A DNA stretch of 64,000 nucleotides, taken from contig QNGA01000014.1 in the NCBI GenBank assembly GCA_003298465.1, positions 13,223 through 77,222 on the forward strand. The letters are read 5' to 3'. Shown piece by piece: positions 27,271 through 36,511 of the stretch. Position numbers and translations under genes: made by a program. The notes beneath the pieces were generated by a model. The model made no database searches. It worked only from the letters and a program-made list of their open reading frames with translations, and was not told where the DNA came from. Every line of letters starts with the position of its first letter. Positions within the stretch are counted from its first letter, which is position 1. Origin of the DNA: a halophilic archaeon (GTDB lineage Archaea > Halobacteriota > Halobacteria > Halobacteriales > Haladaptataceae).

Positions 27271-27643
27271 ACTATCGTTATAGTTTCGATCATCAGCTTC
27301 TGCTGCTCGCCGAACGCGTCTCTAACCAGTACGAGCATACCGTCGGAACCGACCATCAGACCTGCGTCGAAATCCATTACGTTCCCAGAAATACACATGG
27401 TCGCTGACAGCCCGCTCAGCGGTGGTGGACACCTAGCTCGTTCGGTAGCGACAGCGTTCTTGGAATCATATCGATCCTGACGGGGAGCAGCCGAAACAAC
27501 GCCAGCTATCGGCACCGAGTCGAACGAGTCAGCCGTGTGTTGGAGGCAATCACGTCGACGTATCGCTGGGCCACCGGAAAAACATAAACGGCCGCCTCGG
27601 AGAGGTTAGTAGCTTCGTTTGATTCGCCGATTACGTTACGAAA
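27271..27643. other. Intergenic region, nothing recognised
   Basis: About 370 bases between the flavoprotein relic and the DJ-1/PfpI gene. Short open frames on both strands show no family motif or strong halophilic composition. Likely decayed sequence. Confidence 0.3.
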
Positions 27644-28198
27644 TTACTCTCTATCTGGTGCAAACTCCTCAACAATTGCCTCACAGAACGCAGGGAGGTC
27701 ATCCGGGTTTCTGCTGGTCACAAGATGTCCATCAGCGACGACTTCTTCGTCAACCCATTCGCCGCCTGCGTTACGAATATCAGTTTGGAGACTAGGATAG
27801 GACGTGAGCGTTTGACCATCAATCACGTCCGCTTCGACCAGCACCCACGGACCATGACAGATCACACCGAGGGGTTTGTCAGCTTCTACATGATCTTGTA
27901 CAAGGCCGACAGCATCTTCATCAGTACGTAACCGATCTGCTCCCACTGCACCACCAGGAATGATCAACGCATCGTAGTCGTCTGATGATACCTCGGAAAA
28001 GCTCCGATCAATCTCGAAGGTTTCACCTTCATCAAGGTCGTTATTGACGGTGTTAGCTTCCCCAATTTCGCTCCCAACGACATCGACGGTGGCACCAGCG
28101 TTGGAGACAGCTTGTTTTGGTTCTGTGAACTCAACCTGCTCGGTGCCTCTTAGCGCGATGAAGATGGCAATGTTCGTATCAGTAAGTGCCTGTGGCAT
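27644..28198 (-). CDS. DJ-1/PfpI family protein
   Basis: A 184-residue protein with the DJ-1/PfpI/type 1 glutamine-amidotransferase fold: LIIPGGAVGADRLR, GVICHGPWVL with nucleophile Cys 114 and neighbouring His 115, and an acidic residue near 23 (VEFTEP). Archaeal members include stress proteases and deglycase-like enzymes. It fits the stress-defence neighbourhood (Mn-catalase, ferritins). Precise activity unknown. Confidence 0.8.
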   Translation of the reverse strand: MPQALTDTNIAIFIALRGTEQVEFTEPKQAVSNAGATVDVVGSEIGEANTVNNDLDEGETFEIDRSFSEVSSDDYDALIIPGGAVGADRLRTDEDAVGLVQDHVEADKPLGVICHGPWVLVEADVIDGQTLTSYPSLQTDIRNAGGEWVDEEVVADGHLVTSRNPDDLPAFCEAIVEEFAPDRE

Positions 28199-28370
28199 GT
28201 TCGTTTCCTCATTCTATGAATACTACGCCAGTGTCCCTAAAGACAGTGGCAGATCCTGTAGCGAACGAGAATCAAGAGAGTCTGCGCTTCTCGCATAATA
28301 ATCGCTGCTAGGGAAGCGATTGTTGGTGGCGCCATAGCGCGATTGTGAGAATGGTTTCTTCTGAAGAGGG

Positions 28371-28680
28371 AATGGAAGGAGGTGGCGATGCGGTGAGCGC
28401 AGGCGAATGGGTAGGTGCTTGTACTCCCGCATCTGCATCTGAGTGCCGCCGCCGATGTGAGTCACCACGCATCGACGAGGCGACTCGATGCAACTCGTCC
28501 AAGACACGGATTGGTATTAGACACCTAGTGTTGTTCCGTTTCGTGAACGTTCGCAACAGTTTCCGGACGTCTGGAGAGCGATTCCCCACTGTGACCCGCC
28601 ACGGCTCAGTGCGCTTGCTCGCGGCTGCTTGTTAGTAGATCATACTACCATCATCAACAGCGTGTATTCGAGCTCGATCG
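28371..28680. repeat. ~300-bp repeat unit A, copy 2
   Basis: Direct copy of 19820-20100: both hold GGAAGGAGGTGGCGATGCGG, a conserved GCATCTGCATCTGAGTGCCG stretch and the same SprT-fragment tail. Copy 2 has a six-base deletion in the middle. Confidence 0.5.
28631..28649. promoter_or_regulatory. Near-palindrome GTTAGTA-GATCA-TACTACC
   Basis: A 19-bp site with a single arm mismatch, at the same place relative to repeat unit A as the site at 20076. Degenerate member of the GTTAGTA/TACTAAC group. Confidence 0.35.
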
Positions 28681-29282
28681 AACAATACCGTCATCGTCTC
28701 CAAGATAGAAGATGATCATTCTTAGCATTCAAGCCTCAACAAGCAGTAATGAGCGGAGACCCCGCGAAGTTTCTCATTATTTCCGTCTCGTCTAGGGATT
28801 TCAGAGTAATAACCGAGTGTGTCCTTTTTCTTCGTCTGTTTCTTGGAGAAGGTTCGTCGGGAGGCCGAATCTTCTGTGACACTATGACAAAGTGAGGAGG
28901 CATGGGGCCAAGCAGTCCATGCTTCCTCTAAGACGACGACACTTTCTGGATGTCAGAGAGCAACCCAATAGCGCACGATATCCCGACAATAGTAAATTCG
29001 ATTGTCAAACGTAGAATTTTGCTGTGGATGAAAATACTGCCACCAATAATTCTTCACATCCATGGAGCTAATAAAGAGACAAGCAGTGTGAATCGAGATC
29101 AAAAGGCCGTGGAGCGTGAGATACACGGCCCGTGATGGCTCCGCGGAGATAACCGTCGGGCGGAAGCCCCATAGTCAAAGGCAATACCCGACATTGCTTT
29201 CTAAATACTCTCCAGGAAAAATAGCTTTGGGTGAATACAAGGCTTCCATATACAGCCGATAAGCGGACGAAATACAGGCGAC

Positions 29283-29593
29283 AGAGTGGGATCGAGAAGA
29301 CGACCGAGACTATCCAGGACGAGGTGGACGACCTTGTTGAGAAGGAGGAGCGAAACGATCGCGTGCGGGCGTCTGTATCCCGGCTGATCAACCTCGGTCC
29401 GCAACTATGATAGCACGGAAGAAGTCGATGATGAGACGGAAAGTCTCGTGGCCGAAGCAGCGAATGCAGGCCGCAGCTCTTTGAGACGGTCGAGCGCTCT
29501 GAACAGAACACGGCACTGGTGAACGTCTGCGAGCAGCGCGCCGAGTCCCAGCAGGTCGAAGCAAAGTATCTCGACGTAGTGGAAGTCGAGTAA
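29283..29593 (+). pseudogene. Relic of coiled-coil operon protein (cf. 46257-47060)
   Basis: The DNA aligns closely with the middle of the coiled-coil gene at 46257-47060: ATCCAGGACGAGGTGGACGA and the following LLEKEERNDRVRASVSRLIN-type codons, through GCCGAAGCAGCGAATGCAGG, CAGCGCGCCGAGTCCCAGCA and TATCTCGACG. Two frame changes (near 29405 and 29475) break the frame. It shows that this gene family once had a further copy here. Confidence 0.7.
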
Positions 29594-29610
29594 AAGGACA
29601 ATAAAATCCC

Positions 29611-29632
29611 ATTAGTATAGAATGATACTAAT
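29611..29632. repeat. Inverted repeat ATTAGTAT-N6-ATACTAAT beside IS
   Basis: Perfect 8-bp arms with a six-base centre, nine bases left of the IS terminal repeat. The arms are the TTAGTAT/ATACTAA core of the 19-bp palindromes, but the spacer is 6 rather than 3. Confidence 0.35.
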
Positions 29633-29640
29633 AGTAGAAG

Positions 29641-30703
29641 GAGCGTGTCATAGAAAGCCTCCCAAGGGAGGCCGCAGGGTTTGGAAACTGTGTCCAGCAG
29701 TACCAACGCCCTGCAAGACGTAGCATCGGTAGACGACTTCTTGAATGCGGCGGCTACCGAAACAGTGCCGCTGTTCGAACACCTTGAGTTCGAGTTTCTA
29801 CTGGAGTACGATGTGTTCGCCCCCGCTCGCCGGGGGCGAACACGAGTGCATCAGCCGCCAGATCTCTTTTGCGGCTTTCTACACTGCTATTACAAGAATA
29901 TCTACGGGACACGCCCAGTTACACGGGAACTCCAGCACAGCCTCGTCTGGTACTACTGCGGACTCGACAAACCGCCATCCAGAGACACCATTGACCGCTT
30001 TCTCACCGACCTCGAACACGGTGTTGACGATGTCTTCGACAGGCTCGTCGAGCAGGCCGCCGCCCGCGGCCTGCTCGACTCCACGTACTCAATCGATTCG
30101 ACCCATGTCGAAGCGATCCAATACAACGACGCTGCCTCGTGGAACTACGACCCAACAGCCGAGGAGCACTACTACGGCTTCGGCTGTACGATCGTCTCAA
30201 CCGGCGGAAAGATCCCGATAGCAGCGGAGTTCACACAGACCAAACAGGCCGATCAAGAGACGGCGATGCGCGTCACGCGTGACGCGCTCGCCGTCGATAC
30301 ACCAATCTGGATGCTTGGAGACAGCGCGTACGATATCCTCGATTGGCACGACCACCTTCTGGCTGTAGGGGTCGTGCCAATCGCTCCGTACAATCCGCGA
30401 AACACCGACGATCCACTCGATATCGAGTACAGGGTCGAAACCCGCATTACCGAACACAGTGAAGACGTTCAGCTGAAGCAATCCATCTTGGAGGAGACGT
30501 ACAACCACCGGACAGGCGTCGAACGAACCAACGATGCAGTCAAGGACTGCGGCCTCGGGCGCGAACGTGCCCGAGGCCGCGTCCACGCACGAACAGAAGT
30601 GTACGTTGCGCTCTGCCTCCGACTGGTCGTTGCAATCACCAACTACGAGCGAGAAAACGATCCGGGCTGCGAGAAGCTATGAGATGCATTCTATGACACG
30701 CTC
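29641..30703 (+). mobile_element. DDE insertion sequence, 1063 bp
   Basis: Perfect 15-bp terminal inverted repeats GAGCGTGTCATAGAA (29641-29655) and TTCTATGACACGCTC (30689-30703) enclose one transposase gene. No target-site duplication is evident next to the repeats, so the flanks have probably been rearranged. The right end abuts a TnpB right-end relic directly. Confidence 0.85.
29681..30682 (+). CDS. IS transposase (DDE, IS5/IS1182-like)
   Basis: A 333-residue transposase. The DDE residues are apparent: IDSTHVEA, MLGDSAYD and NHRTGVERTNDAVK (Y/R-x-x-V-E-R type third motif). The frame is intact from ATG to TGA inside the terminal repeats, so the element may still be active. Exact IS family is uncertain without a database; DDE_Tnp_1-type members of IS4/IS5/IS1182 look closest. 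Confidence 0.8.
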   Translation: METVSSSTNALQDVASVDDFLNAAATETVPLFEHLEFEFLLEYDVFAPARRGRTRVHQPPDLFCGFLHCYYKNIYGTRPVTRELQHSLVWYYCGLDKPPSRDTIDRFLTDLEHGVDDVFDRLVEQAAARGLLDSTYSIDSTHVEAIQYNDAASWNYDPTAEEHYYGFGCTIVSTGGKIPIAAEFTQTKQADQETAMRVTRDALAVDTPIWMLGDSAYDILDWHDHLLAVGVVPIAPYNPRNTDDPLDIEYRVETRITEHSEDVQLKQSILEETYNHRTGVERTNDAVKDCGLGRERARGRVHARTEVYVALCLRLVVAITNYERENDPGCEKL

Positions 30704-30837
30704 TGTAACGGGAAATCGCCTGCGGAGTCTGGAACCGCTGTGCCTTCGGGTGTACGTTCCGACACAGAAACAGGAAGCCCCGACCGCAACAAGCAAGGGC
30801 CGGGGAGGCCCGAGCGCGGTCGGTCGGGGTAGTTCAC
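30704..30837 (+). pseudogene. TnpB (IS200/IS605) 3' relic with right-end hairpin
   Basis: Frame reading ESGTAVPSG, TETGSPDRNKQGPGRPERG then stop resembles the variable tail of haloarchaeal IS1341-type TnpB. It is followed by a GC hairpin GCCCCGACCGC (30777-30787) with GCGGTCGGTCGGGG (30816-30829) and the element end AGTTCAC at 30831-30837. The TnpB body is absent, replaced by the IS at the left. In such elements this 3' end lies within the omega-RNA scaffold. Confidence 0.5.
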
Positions 30838-30853
30838 AAGCCGTCTCTGTCGT

Positions 30854-31873
30854 TCACGAACGGAGTACGAACGGCCCTGCGGAAGCTGTCTTCCTTGCGA
30901 CAGTCGCCACGCGGAGCATGTACGCGGTTAACACAACAAATGGGGCCAAAGCGACAGTGAAGGTCACCGCAACGAAGGTCAATAGCGGCGGTAGCCCTAA
31001 CAGCCACATGTCTGGGAGAAGTCCCGCGTTGATAGCAAGGATGGACGTAGCTGTGACGAGTGTCGCCGGGAGCGATATCAATAAGAGTGTCCGCGAAAGC
31101 TCTGAAATTTCCCGGCTGTAATATAGCGTTTTGAAGTACTCCCTTCCAGTTGCAAACAATTCCAACGCTCGGAGTAGTTCGTCGAACTGCTCATCTGTAT
31201 CCTCCGAAAACTGGCTTGAATACGAGTTCGTAATCTGTCTAGATCGATTTATCAAGTTTCCATAGTCCATTTCAAGCCCGAGCCAGAGTACTCCAAACTC
31301 CCCTCCTGTGACACGGTTCAATGACTGTTCAAGGTACGTGGCAGTATCGGAAATCGACTCGACATATTCCAGGAGGTCACTTGCGAATTCCTCGTCAGCA
31401 CCTTCGGTGACATCCTCCAGAGCCTGAGCCCGCTCGTGAATGACCTCGGACATCAGATCAAGGAACGTGTTGGGGTCCGATGGACTCTCCTCACCGTCAG
31501 CGATTCGGCCGACCTCTCTTCTGAACTCCATGGTTTTCTCAATGCGATCCTGTTGAGTACTGATGTCGGTGATGTCGTAGGAGAGAACGATAGAATTGAT
31601 AGAGACCACAATGGACACCAGCAGAATAATACCACTCAGGAATGCAGTAAGGACCGACTGGACGGCCGATGTCTCGGTGAGGAGCCGCTGCAGCTGGAAT
31701 GTCCAGACGGTACCAATCACGAGGATAGCGATAAATGTTACCGAAAGTAGCGCCGCGGTGACCGCGTATCGGTTCCCTTCAAGGAGTACCCATCGGCCCA
31801 GTTTGAGTCCCCGCTCTCTCGTCGGTAGCGGAAACCAACTGCGCAAGCTCTCATAGTCGTCGATGACGCTCAT
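30854..31873 (-). CDS. Four-span membrane protein of unknown function
   Basis: A 339-residue protein with two membrane hairpins (about 36-60 with 72-97, and 270-290 with 297-325) separated by a long, mostly helical soluble region (100-265; EKTMEFRREVGRIADGEES, YVESISDTATYLEQSLN). This resembles haloarchaeal membrane proteins of unknown role often found on accessory DNA. The frame is intact. No enzymatic motif. Confidence 0.65.
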   Translation of the reverse strand: MSVIDDYESLRSWFPLPTRERGLKLGRWVLLEGNRYAVTAALLSVTFIAILVIGTVWTFQLQRLLTETSAVQSVLTAFLSGIILLVSIVVSINSIVLSYDITDISTQQDRIEKTMEFRREVGRIADGEESPSDPNTFLDLMSEVIHERAQALEDVTEGADEEFASDLLEYVESISDTATYLEQSLNRVTGGEFGVLWLGLEMDYGNLINRSRQITNSYSSQFSEDTDEQFDELLRALELFATGREYFKTLYYSREISELSRTLLLISLPATLVTATSILAINAGLLPDMWLLGLPPLLTFVAVTFTVALAPFVVLTAYMLRVATVARKTASAGPFVLRS

Positions 31874-32051
31874 GCTACTACTCTTATCGATATTCCCACG
31901 AGATATGTTTAGTAATTGGAGTACTATGTCCGTTCACCTGTGTTGCTGACGGTATCATTGTCTCCACCATCCATAGCACGTAGTGTGGGAAGCGCCTTGT
32001 CCGCTCGCTCCATCACAGTGAATGCTTGCCCCTACTACGGCGTACGCATTG

Positions 32052-32411
32052 TTAACAACTTCCACTCCAAGGGTGAGAGCGAAGAAGGGCACTACTTGGC
32101 GAGGTGAATCGCTCGCAGTGCTGGACGATATTGAGCGAGCCCGTCCAGCGGGCGAATGTCTCACTGTGGTCGGTTTCATCAAAACGCCAGTACTGCCAGG
32201 CGTGGACCAGTTCGTGCCGGACCGTCTTGCAGAACTGCTGCCAGCCGAACTCCCGGTAGGTGTTCCAGGTGAGCCAGATCGTGGCCGACTTAGTGTCTGG
32301 ATCGTATTCGGTGACGCCAGCCTGTTGCTGGGCCCGCTCGGAAACCTCCCAGTCAATCGCTTCAACGGGGAACTCAGGGAAGTGTTCGGCAGCGACGTCG
32401 GCTGCGTGCAT
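32052..32411 (-). pseudogene. SprT-like metalloprotease, truncated at both ends
   Basis: 119 codons from MHAADVAAEHFPEF to the first ~100 residues of the SprT domain, including HELVHAWQY and a third His. The zinc-ribbon C-terminus is replaced by unrelated residues (SSALLRSHPW). Immediately upstream, the frame reads ALFDQS then TAA, matching the ALLDRAR of other copies, so the N-terminal extension is cut by a stop. The protease core may still be made, but as a fragment. Confidence 0.6.
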
Positions 32412-32589
32412 TTACGACTGATCGAATAGAGCTGATCGAGGTATGAGAAGAAGATCTAAATAGGGTTCTTTCATCGGTTAACAGTACCTAGTCGGTCTCT
32501 GTCTTTGGTCAATCCACTACCCTGTTATAAAAGACGTTGTAGGTACAACCGCTACGTATCCCTCGCTGAGGTGCATTTTGTCAGTCACA

Positions 32590-32790
32590 ATGATACAGAC
32601 AGACCGTGGAGCCGAAGCCGACGGTGAATGGTGTGAGAGCTGTGCTGTCCAGACGCCGCACGACGTCTCGATCGAACTCCGCACGGAAAGCGAGAAAGAC
32701 AACAATGCAAAATTCTCGCGTGAACCATATCGCATCACGCAGTGCCAGATGTGCGGTGAAACGACGAGCCAGCGGATGAACAACGTCTAA
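32590..32790 (+). CDS. Small zinc beta-ribbon protein, DUF7835-like
   Basis: A 66-residue protein from MIQTDRGAEADG. Two CxxC pairs (CESC and CQMC) flank a strand region HDVSIELRTESE, with REPYRITQCQMCGETTSQR at the end. This is the layout of haloarchaeal small zinc beta-ribbon proteins. An upstream ATG at 32578 is possible. Role unknown. Confidence 0.7.
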   Translation: MIQTDRGAEADGEWCESCAVQTPHDVSIELRTESEKDNNAKFSREPYRITQCQMCGETTSQRMNNV

Positions 32791-32982
32791 ACGACGCTGG
32801 CTTGCTCCCCGTTGGAGCCTGCCTTCTGGCGTCGCGGTCGGATAACAAAATGACAACAGGGAGACCATGATAACTATTTATACTATTGCGACTAGCAGAG
32901 AGACGCTGTTTGCCAATCGCAAGTGAGGGCCGTGTGTACCTGCTACTTGCCAGTATCGCACGTATGGTTCGGTAGTGTAGCG

Positions 32983-33390
32983 TCAGAAATCGTCGGCAAG
33001 ATCGATCATTTCCTGCACCATCGTTTCGACCTGCGCAGGAATTGTCGGAGTGATTGTTTTCGTTGATCGATCATACTCGATGATGTTGTAGTCGGCGAGC
33101 TTTGGAAGATGAATATGAGCGAGTTCCCGTGCTCGGTCAGCGCTACTATCACTGGCAAGTGATGGGTCAGATAAGTCGGTGGCAGCTACTCGGGTAGTGA
33201 GTTCGTCGACTGTCAGTGGTTCATCGGCGGCTGCTAGCGTCACTAGGAGTTCACGACGGCGGGAGTCGGCAAACAGTTTGTAGACAGTATCTGGCGATAG
33301 TTCGCGGGTGGACATGCTTCGGTCTTGCTGTGCTTGCTGATGGGGAGTAGAGGTCACAGAGGATGGTAGACACGTGTTCGGGTTACCCAT
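32983..33390 (-). CDS. Winged-helix protein, DUF7344-type
   Basis: A 135-residue protein. The domain begins at MSTRELSPDTVYKLFADSRR (residue 26) and continues with LTVDELTTRVAA, ELAHIHLPKLADYNIIEYDR, a DUF7344-like winged helix. The start at 33390 is kept because TATTAAAG lies about 25 bases upstream, as in leaderless haloarchaeal transcripts; MSTREL at 33315 is the alternative. Target unknown. Confidence 0.65.
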   Translation of the reverse strand: MGNPNTCLPSSVTSTPHQQAQQDRSMSTRELSPDTVYKLFADSRRRELLVTLAAADEPLTVDELTTRVAATDLSDPSLASDSSADRARELAHIHLPKLADYNIIEYDRSTKTITPTIPAQVETMVQEMIDLADDF

Positions 33391-33445
33391 CGTTGTTGTA
33401 GCGTCAAGGCTTTAATAGAGAAGTGGTGATTCATCTGCTTGGAAG

Positions 33446-34111
33446 TCATTTGTTCTCTTGGTGTTCCGTCCCGAGGACGGTGCGAAGCACGGCTTCGTTG
33501 GCTCGGCGGAGACGCTGGGAGAGCGCTTGCTGGCTGATGTCGAACTCCGTGGCAAGCTCGGTGAGCGTTACTTGCTGTGGTGATGCGAAATACCCGCGGT
33601 CAAGTGCCCGTTCGAGTGCTTCCTGCTGTTTGTCTGTAAGTCCGTGGATGTTTTGTTGAATGCCACGGTCGCCTAACTCATAGAGACGAGTCACGGTGAG
33701 GACGAGATCATAGTTGCGACAAGCATCATGGAATGCCGAGAGCTGGTCGTTTGTCGGAAAGAGTAGTTGGAACTCCCAATCTTGGCCACTATGTCCGAAC
33801 GAGTCGAGGATACTGCCACGGCTGTCGGTCAGCGCATCAAAAAAGGTACTTGCTGGGACATCCCATTCAATCGTGTACAGTGTCCGGCCACCGGTCTGGC
33901 CAAGATGTTCGAACGAAAGCACATGGTCGCTGGCATGGATGCGCTGTTCGAATGCATCTCTGTCACCACCCCAGACCCAACACAGCGGCACGACTTGCTC
34001 GCCAATTGGGACGACTTTCTCGAAGTGAATATAGAGATCTGGGTCAGCAGTGAGGAGTTGGCCAAGCGGGAATCCCTCGGGATCAAGGGCTAACTCGACA
34101 ATGACCGCCAT
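33446..34111 (-). CDS. Bacterioopsin-activator-type HTH regulator
   Basis: A 221-residue protein from MAVIVELALDPEGFPLG. The N-terminal ~150 residues form the BAT-associated sensor-like domain (HFEKVVPIGEQVVPLCWVWG, LYTIEWDVPASTF). The C-terminal HTH_10 reads LTDKQQEALERALDRGYFAS and VTLTELATEFDISQQALSQRLRRANE. Likely a transcriptional regulator with unknown signal; no obvious partner operon beside it. Confidence 0.75.
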   Translation of the reverse strand: MAVIVELALDPEGFPLGQLLTADPDLYIHFEKVVPIGEQVVPLCWVWGGDRDAFEQRIHASDHVLSFEHLGQTGGRTLYTIEWDVPASTFFDALTDSRGSILDSFGHSGQDWEFQLLFPTNDQLSAFHDACRNYDLVLTVTRLYELGDRGIQQNIHGLTDKQQEALERALDRGYFASPQQVTLTELATEFDISQQALSQRLRRANEAVLRTVLGTEHQENK

Positions 34112-34163
34112 CTTATCTGTAAACGAGCGTGAGCGACATGAAACTGATGGGCTCATCCCATGA

Positions 34164-34250
34164 TTCTCATCTCAATAAGTAAGTAACCGTCTCGGGGTTT
34201 GGAGCAGACTTGGTGATATCGGCGTGTCGTTGGATCGAAGACCCCTCAGC
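34164..34250. repeat. Short repeat unit B, copy 1 (partner 39523-39607)
   Basis: TCTCATCTCAATAAGTAAG through GCAGACTTGGTGATATCGGC resembles 39523-39607 with scattered differences. In both places it sits just downstream of a SprT fragment, so it is part of the same duplicated cassette. Confidence 0.4.
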
Positions 34251-34340
34251 CGATCGAGTCAACAGGCAACTCGGAGAAGTGCTCGGTAGTGACGTCGGCC
34301 GCGTGCATTCACGCCCGGTCGAGCAGGGTCGCCTGCGTCG
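34236..34340 (-). pseudogene. SprT N-terminal fragment
   Basis: Reads TQATLLDRA, a stop (TGA), then MHAADVTTEHFSELPVDSIG. This is the junction between the N-terminal extension and protease domain of SprT copies, with an in-frame stop at the same place as the copy at 32411. Nothing further of the domain remains. Confidence 0.5.
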
Positions 34341-34418
34341 CCAGCACACTATTCACATGGGTTTTAACACGCCTACCGATAGGTTACAGATATGATAAAA
34401 CATGAGGAAGGGAAGATA

Positions 34419-34637
34419 TCAGGGGTCGGAGTTAGAAAGAGCAGAGTGCCATGATTCTGGTAGCTCTTGATCAATGTAATTGCTTTCTACCGTTGTTACC
34501 TTACAATCGCATGCTAATGATTCTGTGAAGCGCGACCCCTCACTACTCCCCTCAAAGAAGCGTACAGCTCGAACAATCTTTTCTCCACATTCAGCACATA
34601 CAGGGACTTGCCTACGATTGTCGCTTGGCTGGCCCAT
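34419..34637 (-). CDS. Small two-CxxC-type zinc protein
   Basis: A 72-residue protein with CAEC near residues 14-17 and a CDC motif near 43-45 (SLACDCKVTTVES). Such short Cys-pair proteins are abundant in haloarchaea and mostly uncharacterised. Composition is mildly acidic with an intact frame; coding status is plausible but not certain. Confidence 0.5.
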   Translation of the reverse strand: MGQPSDNRRQVPVCAECGEKIVRAVRFFEGSSEGSRFTESLACDCKVTTVESNYIDQELPESWHSALSNSDP

Positions 34638-34980
34638 AGAAGATTTGACCGCCGTTGAAGTTAAGAACTTTCTCTATTCTTCCCGTTGCGTTTAGCCTTC
34701 CATTGTGAGCCGGCCGCTTGATTGAAGACCGCGTCGGTGAGGGTAAAACGGGAATCGTTGTGTCCTACCGACTGGGTTCGTCGTGCTGATATGGACAGAA
34801 AGGACAGTTTCGTGCCGCCAACTGCCGTTTATCGCGTTGGTGCACTTCACCTCGATACTCCACGTTGATGGTAGCATGGACTTTCCTGCTTTCTGCTTGC
34901 TGATTTGCATTGGTTTCTAGCAGTTATCGCCGCAAGTCCCATGGCCATACGAGAAGATAGGTACTCTGAAAGGGGTCAAT

Positions 34981-35955
34981 GTGAGCGACGAAGACGAGGA
35001 TTCACCACCTAGAGTGCGCAGGCGTGACCGTGCCGCATCTGGAGCCCCAGCTGCTGGCTGGGCACTCAGTGACCGCTTCGCATGGGAAGAAATCCACCAA
35101 CGACTCCTCGCGTCTGCTGACGAAGTCATCGGCAACACTACCAGGGAGCTGTTTTTTAGTGGATTCACCGCTGGATTCGCTATCGTGCTGACGTTTATCG
35201 GCTATGCAGTTGGAAGTGCAAACTTTCCAAATAATGACTTTCTCGCTACTGTCCTCTACCCGATTGGATTCCTGTATATCATTCTAGGCCGGTACGAGCT
35301 TTACACTGAGAAAACTCTCCCACCGGTGAAATTGGTGCTGACCAGACTGGCCAGCCTCCCGCTCTTGTTGCACATGTGGGGCGTCGTATTAGTGGCGAAT
35401 ATCGTAGGGGCAGGGATCGGCGTGTTCATCCTCGCCAACACGCATGTCCTCGCACCGGATGCGATGCAAGCCGGAGCCGAGTTTGTCCGCCATGGCCTCG
35501 AAATCGGGTGGTGGGATGTGTTCTTCAAGGCCCTGTTCGCGGGGTGGCTGGTCGCCGGTGTAGTATGGCTTGGAACAGCAGCACGCGATACAATTTCGCG
35601 ATTGATAATCATCTACCTCGTCTTCTACATGATTCCCACCGTCGGCCTGTTCCATGTGGTTTCCTCAGGAGCCGAGGCTCTGTTCTTCGTATTCCTTGGG
35701 GTTCCTGGGCCGGACTTGTTCACCATCTTCTACGAGTTCTGGCTCCCGGTGTTGCTCGGCAACACGTTCGGCGGCGTGGTGCTGATCGCGCTCGGTACCT
35801 ATATTCAATCCAAACAGCGGCGCTATCCTGAGATTCGCGTTCTCTCGTTGCGCGAACTCCTGTTCACTCTGGAAGGAGGCCGCCCGTTCGACACGCCCAG
35901 ACCAGGGATTCGATTGACCGCCGAAGATGAGGAAACCGGGACGAAAAACGAGTGA
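34981..35955 (+). CDS. Formate/nitrite transporter (FNT) family channel
   Basis: A 324-residue protein with a GTG start. Six membrane segments after a charged N-terminus, with the FNT-type features SGFTAGFAIVLTFIGYA, a broken second span near YPIGFLYIILGRYELYTE, GVVLVANIVGAGIGVF, LFAGWLVAGVVWLGTAARD and LGNTFGGVVLIALGTY. FNT proteins move formate, nitrite or hydrosulfide; the FocA/NirC/HSC subtype is not clear here. Stand-alone gene flanked by cassette relics. Confidence 0.8.
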   Translation: MSDEDEDSPPRVRRRDRAASGAPAAGWALSDRFAWEEIHQRLLASADEVIGNTTRELFFSGFTAGFAIVLTFIGYAVGSANFPNNDFLATVLYPIGFLYIILGRYELYTEKTLPPVKLVLTRLASLPLLLHMWGVVLVANIVGAGIGVFILANTHVLAPDAMQAGAEFVRHGLEIGWWDVFFKALFAGWLVAGVVWLGTAARDTISRLIIIYLVFYMIPTVGLFHVVSSGAEALFFVFLGVPGPDLFTIFYEFWLPVLLGNTFGGVVLIALGTYIQSKQRRYPEIRVLSLRELLFTLEGGRPFDTPRPGIRLTAEDEETGTKNE

Positions 35956-35979
35956 GATACGCGGCGTTCTTGGAATCCA

Positions 35980-36047
35980 AATCCGTCGATACTGTCGGTG
36001 AGCGTGCGCTGGTCGGCGACGTCGGGAAGCGTCTGTTGACGAGTCAT
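35980..36047 (-). pseudogene. SprT N-terminal fragment
   Basis: ATG at 36047 reading MTRQQTLPDVADQRTLTDSI, nearly the same as the ORFs at 20235 and 39793, and then losing similarity near 35980 where it meets the FNT gene region. It follows the SWIM-like gene as in other cassette copies. Confidence 0.5.
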
Positions 36048-36067
36048 AAAAACAAGGAGAGAAGGAG

Positions 36068-36511
36068 TTAGCAGCAGTTGGCAAGCACGCGTTTGTCGGT
36101 GGTTTCAGTCCCGCAGCGCTCGCAGCGCCAGTAGCGGTGATCGACGTTGCCGTACGTGTCCTGGCCGATGTGTGGGCCAGTGATGCGCGGCCCGTCATCA
36201 GTCTCGTCACTCGCGTCGTCATCAGTGGGGAAGGCGTCGAGGGAGCCGTCGGCGGTCGCGTCTTCGACAGCGGCCATGTACTTGCAGTGAGCGTTGCGGT
36301 GGACGTGATGAGGATAAGTGCACGCCATTGCGTCGCCGGTCACGTCGTCGAGTGTCACCGTATACTGGTGCTCGTCGGGGTTCTCGTAGCTCTCATTCGT
36401 CACGTCGACCATTCCGGGGGCGTCGACGGCGAAGCTAAATTGTTCCCACTGCGCGCGTTTCTGTGCCTTCTCGTCAGATGCAGCCACGTCTTTGGCAGTG
36501 GCGAGAGTCAT
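36068..36511 (-). CDS. SWIM zinc-finger protein with altered SWIM ligands
   Basis: A 147-residue protein of the haloarchaeal SWIM-finger family (N-terminal KAQKRAQWEQFSFAVDAPGM, VDVTNESY, YTVTLDD). The SWIM CxC...CxH motif reads C64-T-Y66 and C76-K-Y78, so two of four ligands are Tyr. The C-terminal ribbon is intact (C130-x2-C133, CC at the end). Full-length but possibly unable to form the SWIM finger. It precedes a SprT fragment, making the SWIM-SprT pair a recurrent cassette. Confidence 0.6.
   Translation of the reverse strand: MTLATAKDVAASDEKAQKRAQWEQFSFAVDAPGMVDVTNESYENPDEHQYTVTLDDVTGDAMACTYPHHVHRNAHCKYMAAVEDATADGSLDAFPTDDDASDETDDGPRITGPHIGQDTYGNVDHRYWRCERCGTETTDKRVLANCC

Larger units (their letters stand above)
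28199..29282. other. Decayed region: repeat unit A copy and no intact gene
   Basis: About 1.1 kb without a supportable gene. It contains repeat unit A (28371-28680). On the minus strand at 28628-28690 is a relic of the SprT-fragment end (LFDRARIHAVDDG, then SMIY and a stop), matching the end of the ORF at 20077. The rest (28690-29280) is A/T-richer and shows only a weak hairpin near 28890-28930. Confidence 0.4.

Noticed and set aside
29068..29706. 212-codon minus-strand frame
   Set aside because: Antisense to the coiled-coil relic and IS end; Ser/Arg-rich with no motif.
29633..30712. Target-site duplication around the IS
   Set aside because: Bases outside the two terminal repeats (AGAAG and TGTAA) do not match, so no duplication is claimed.
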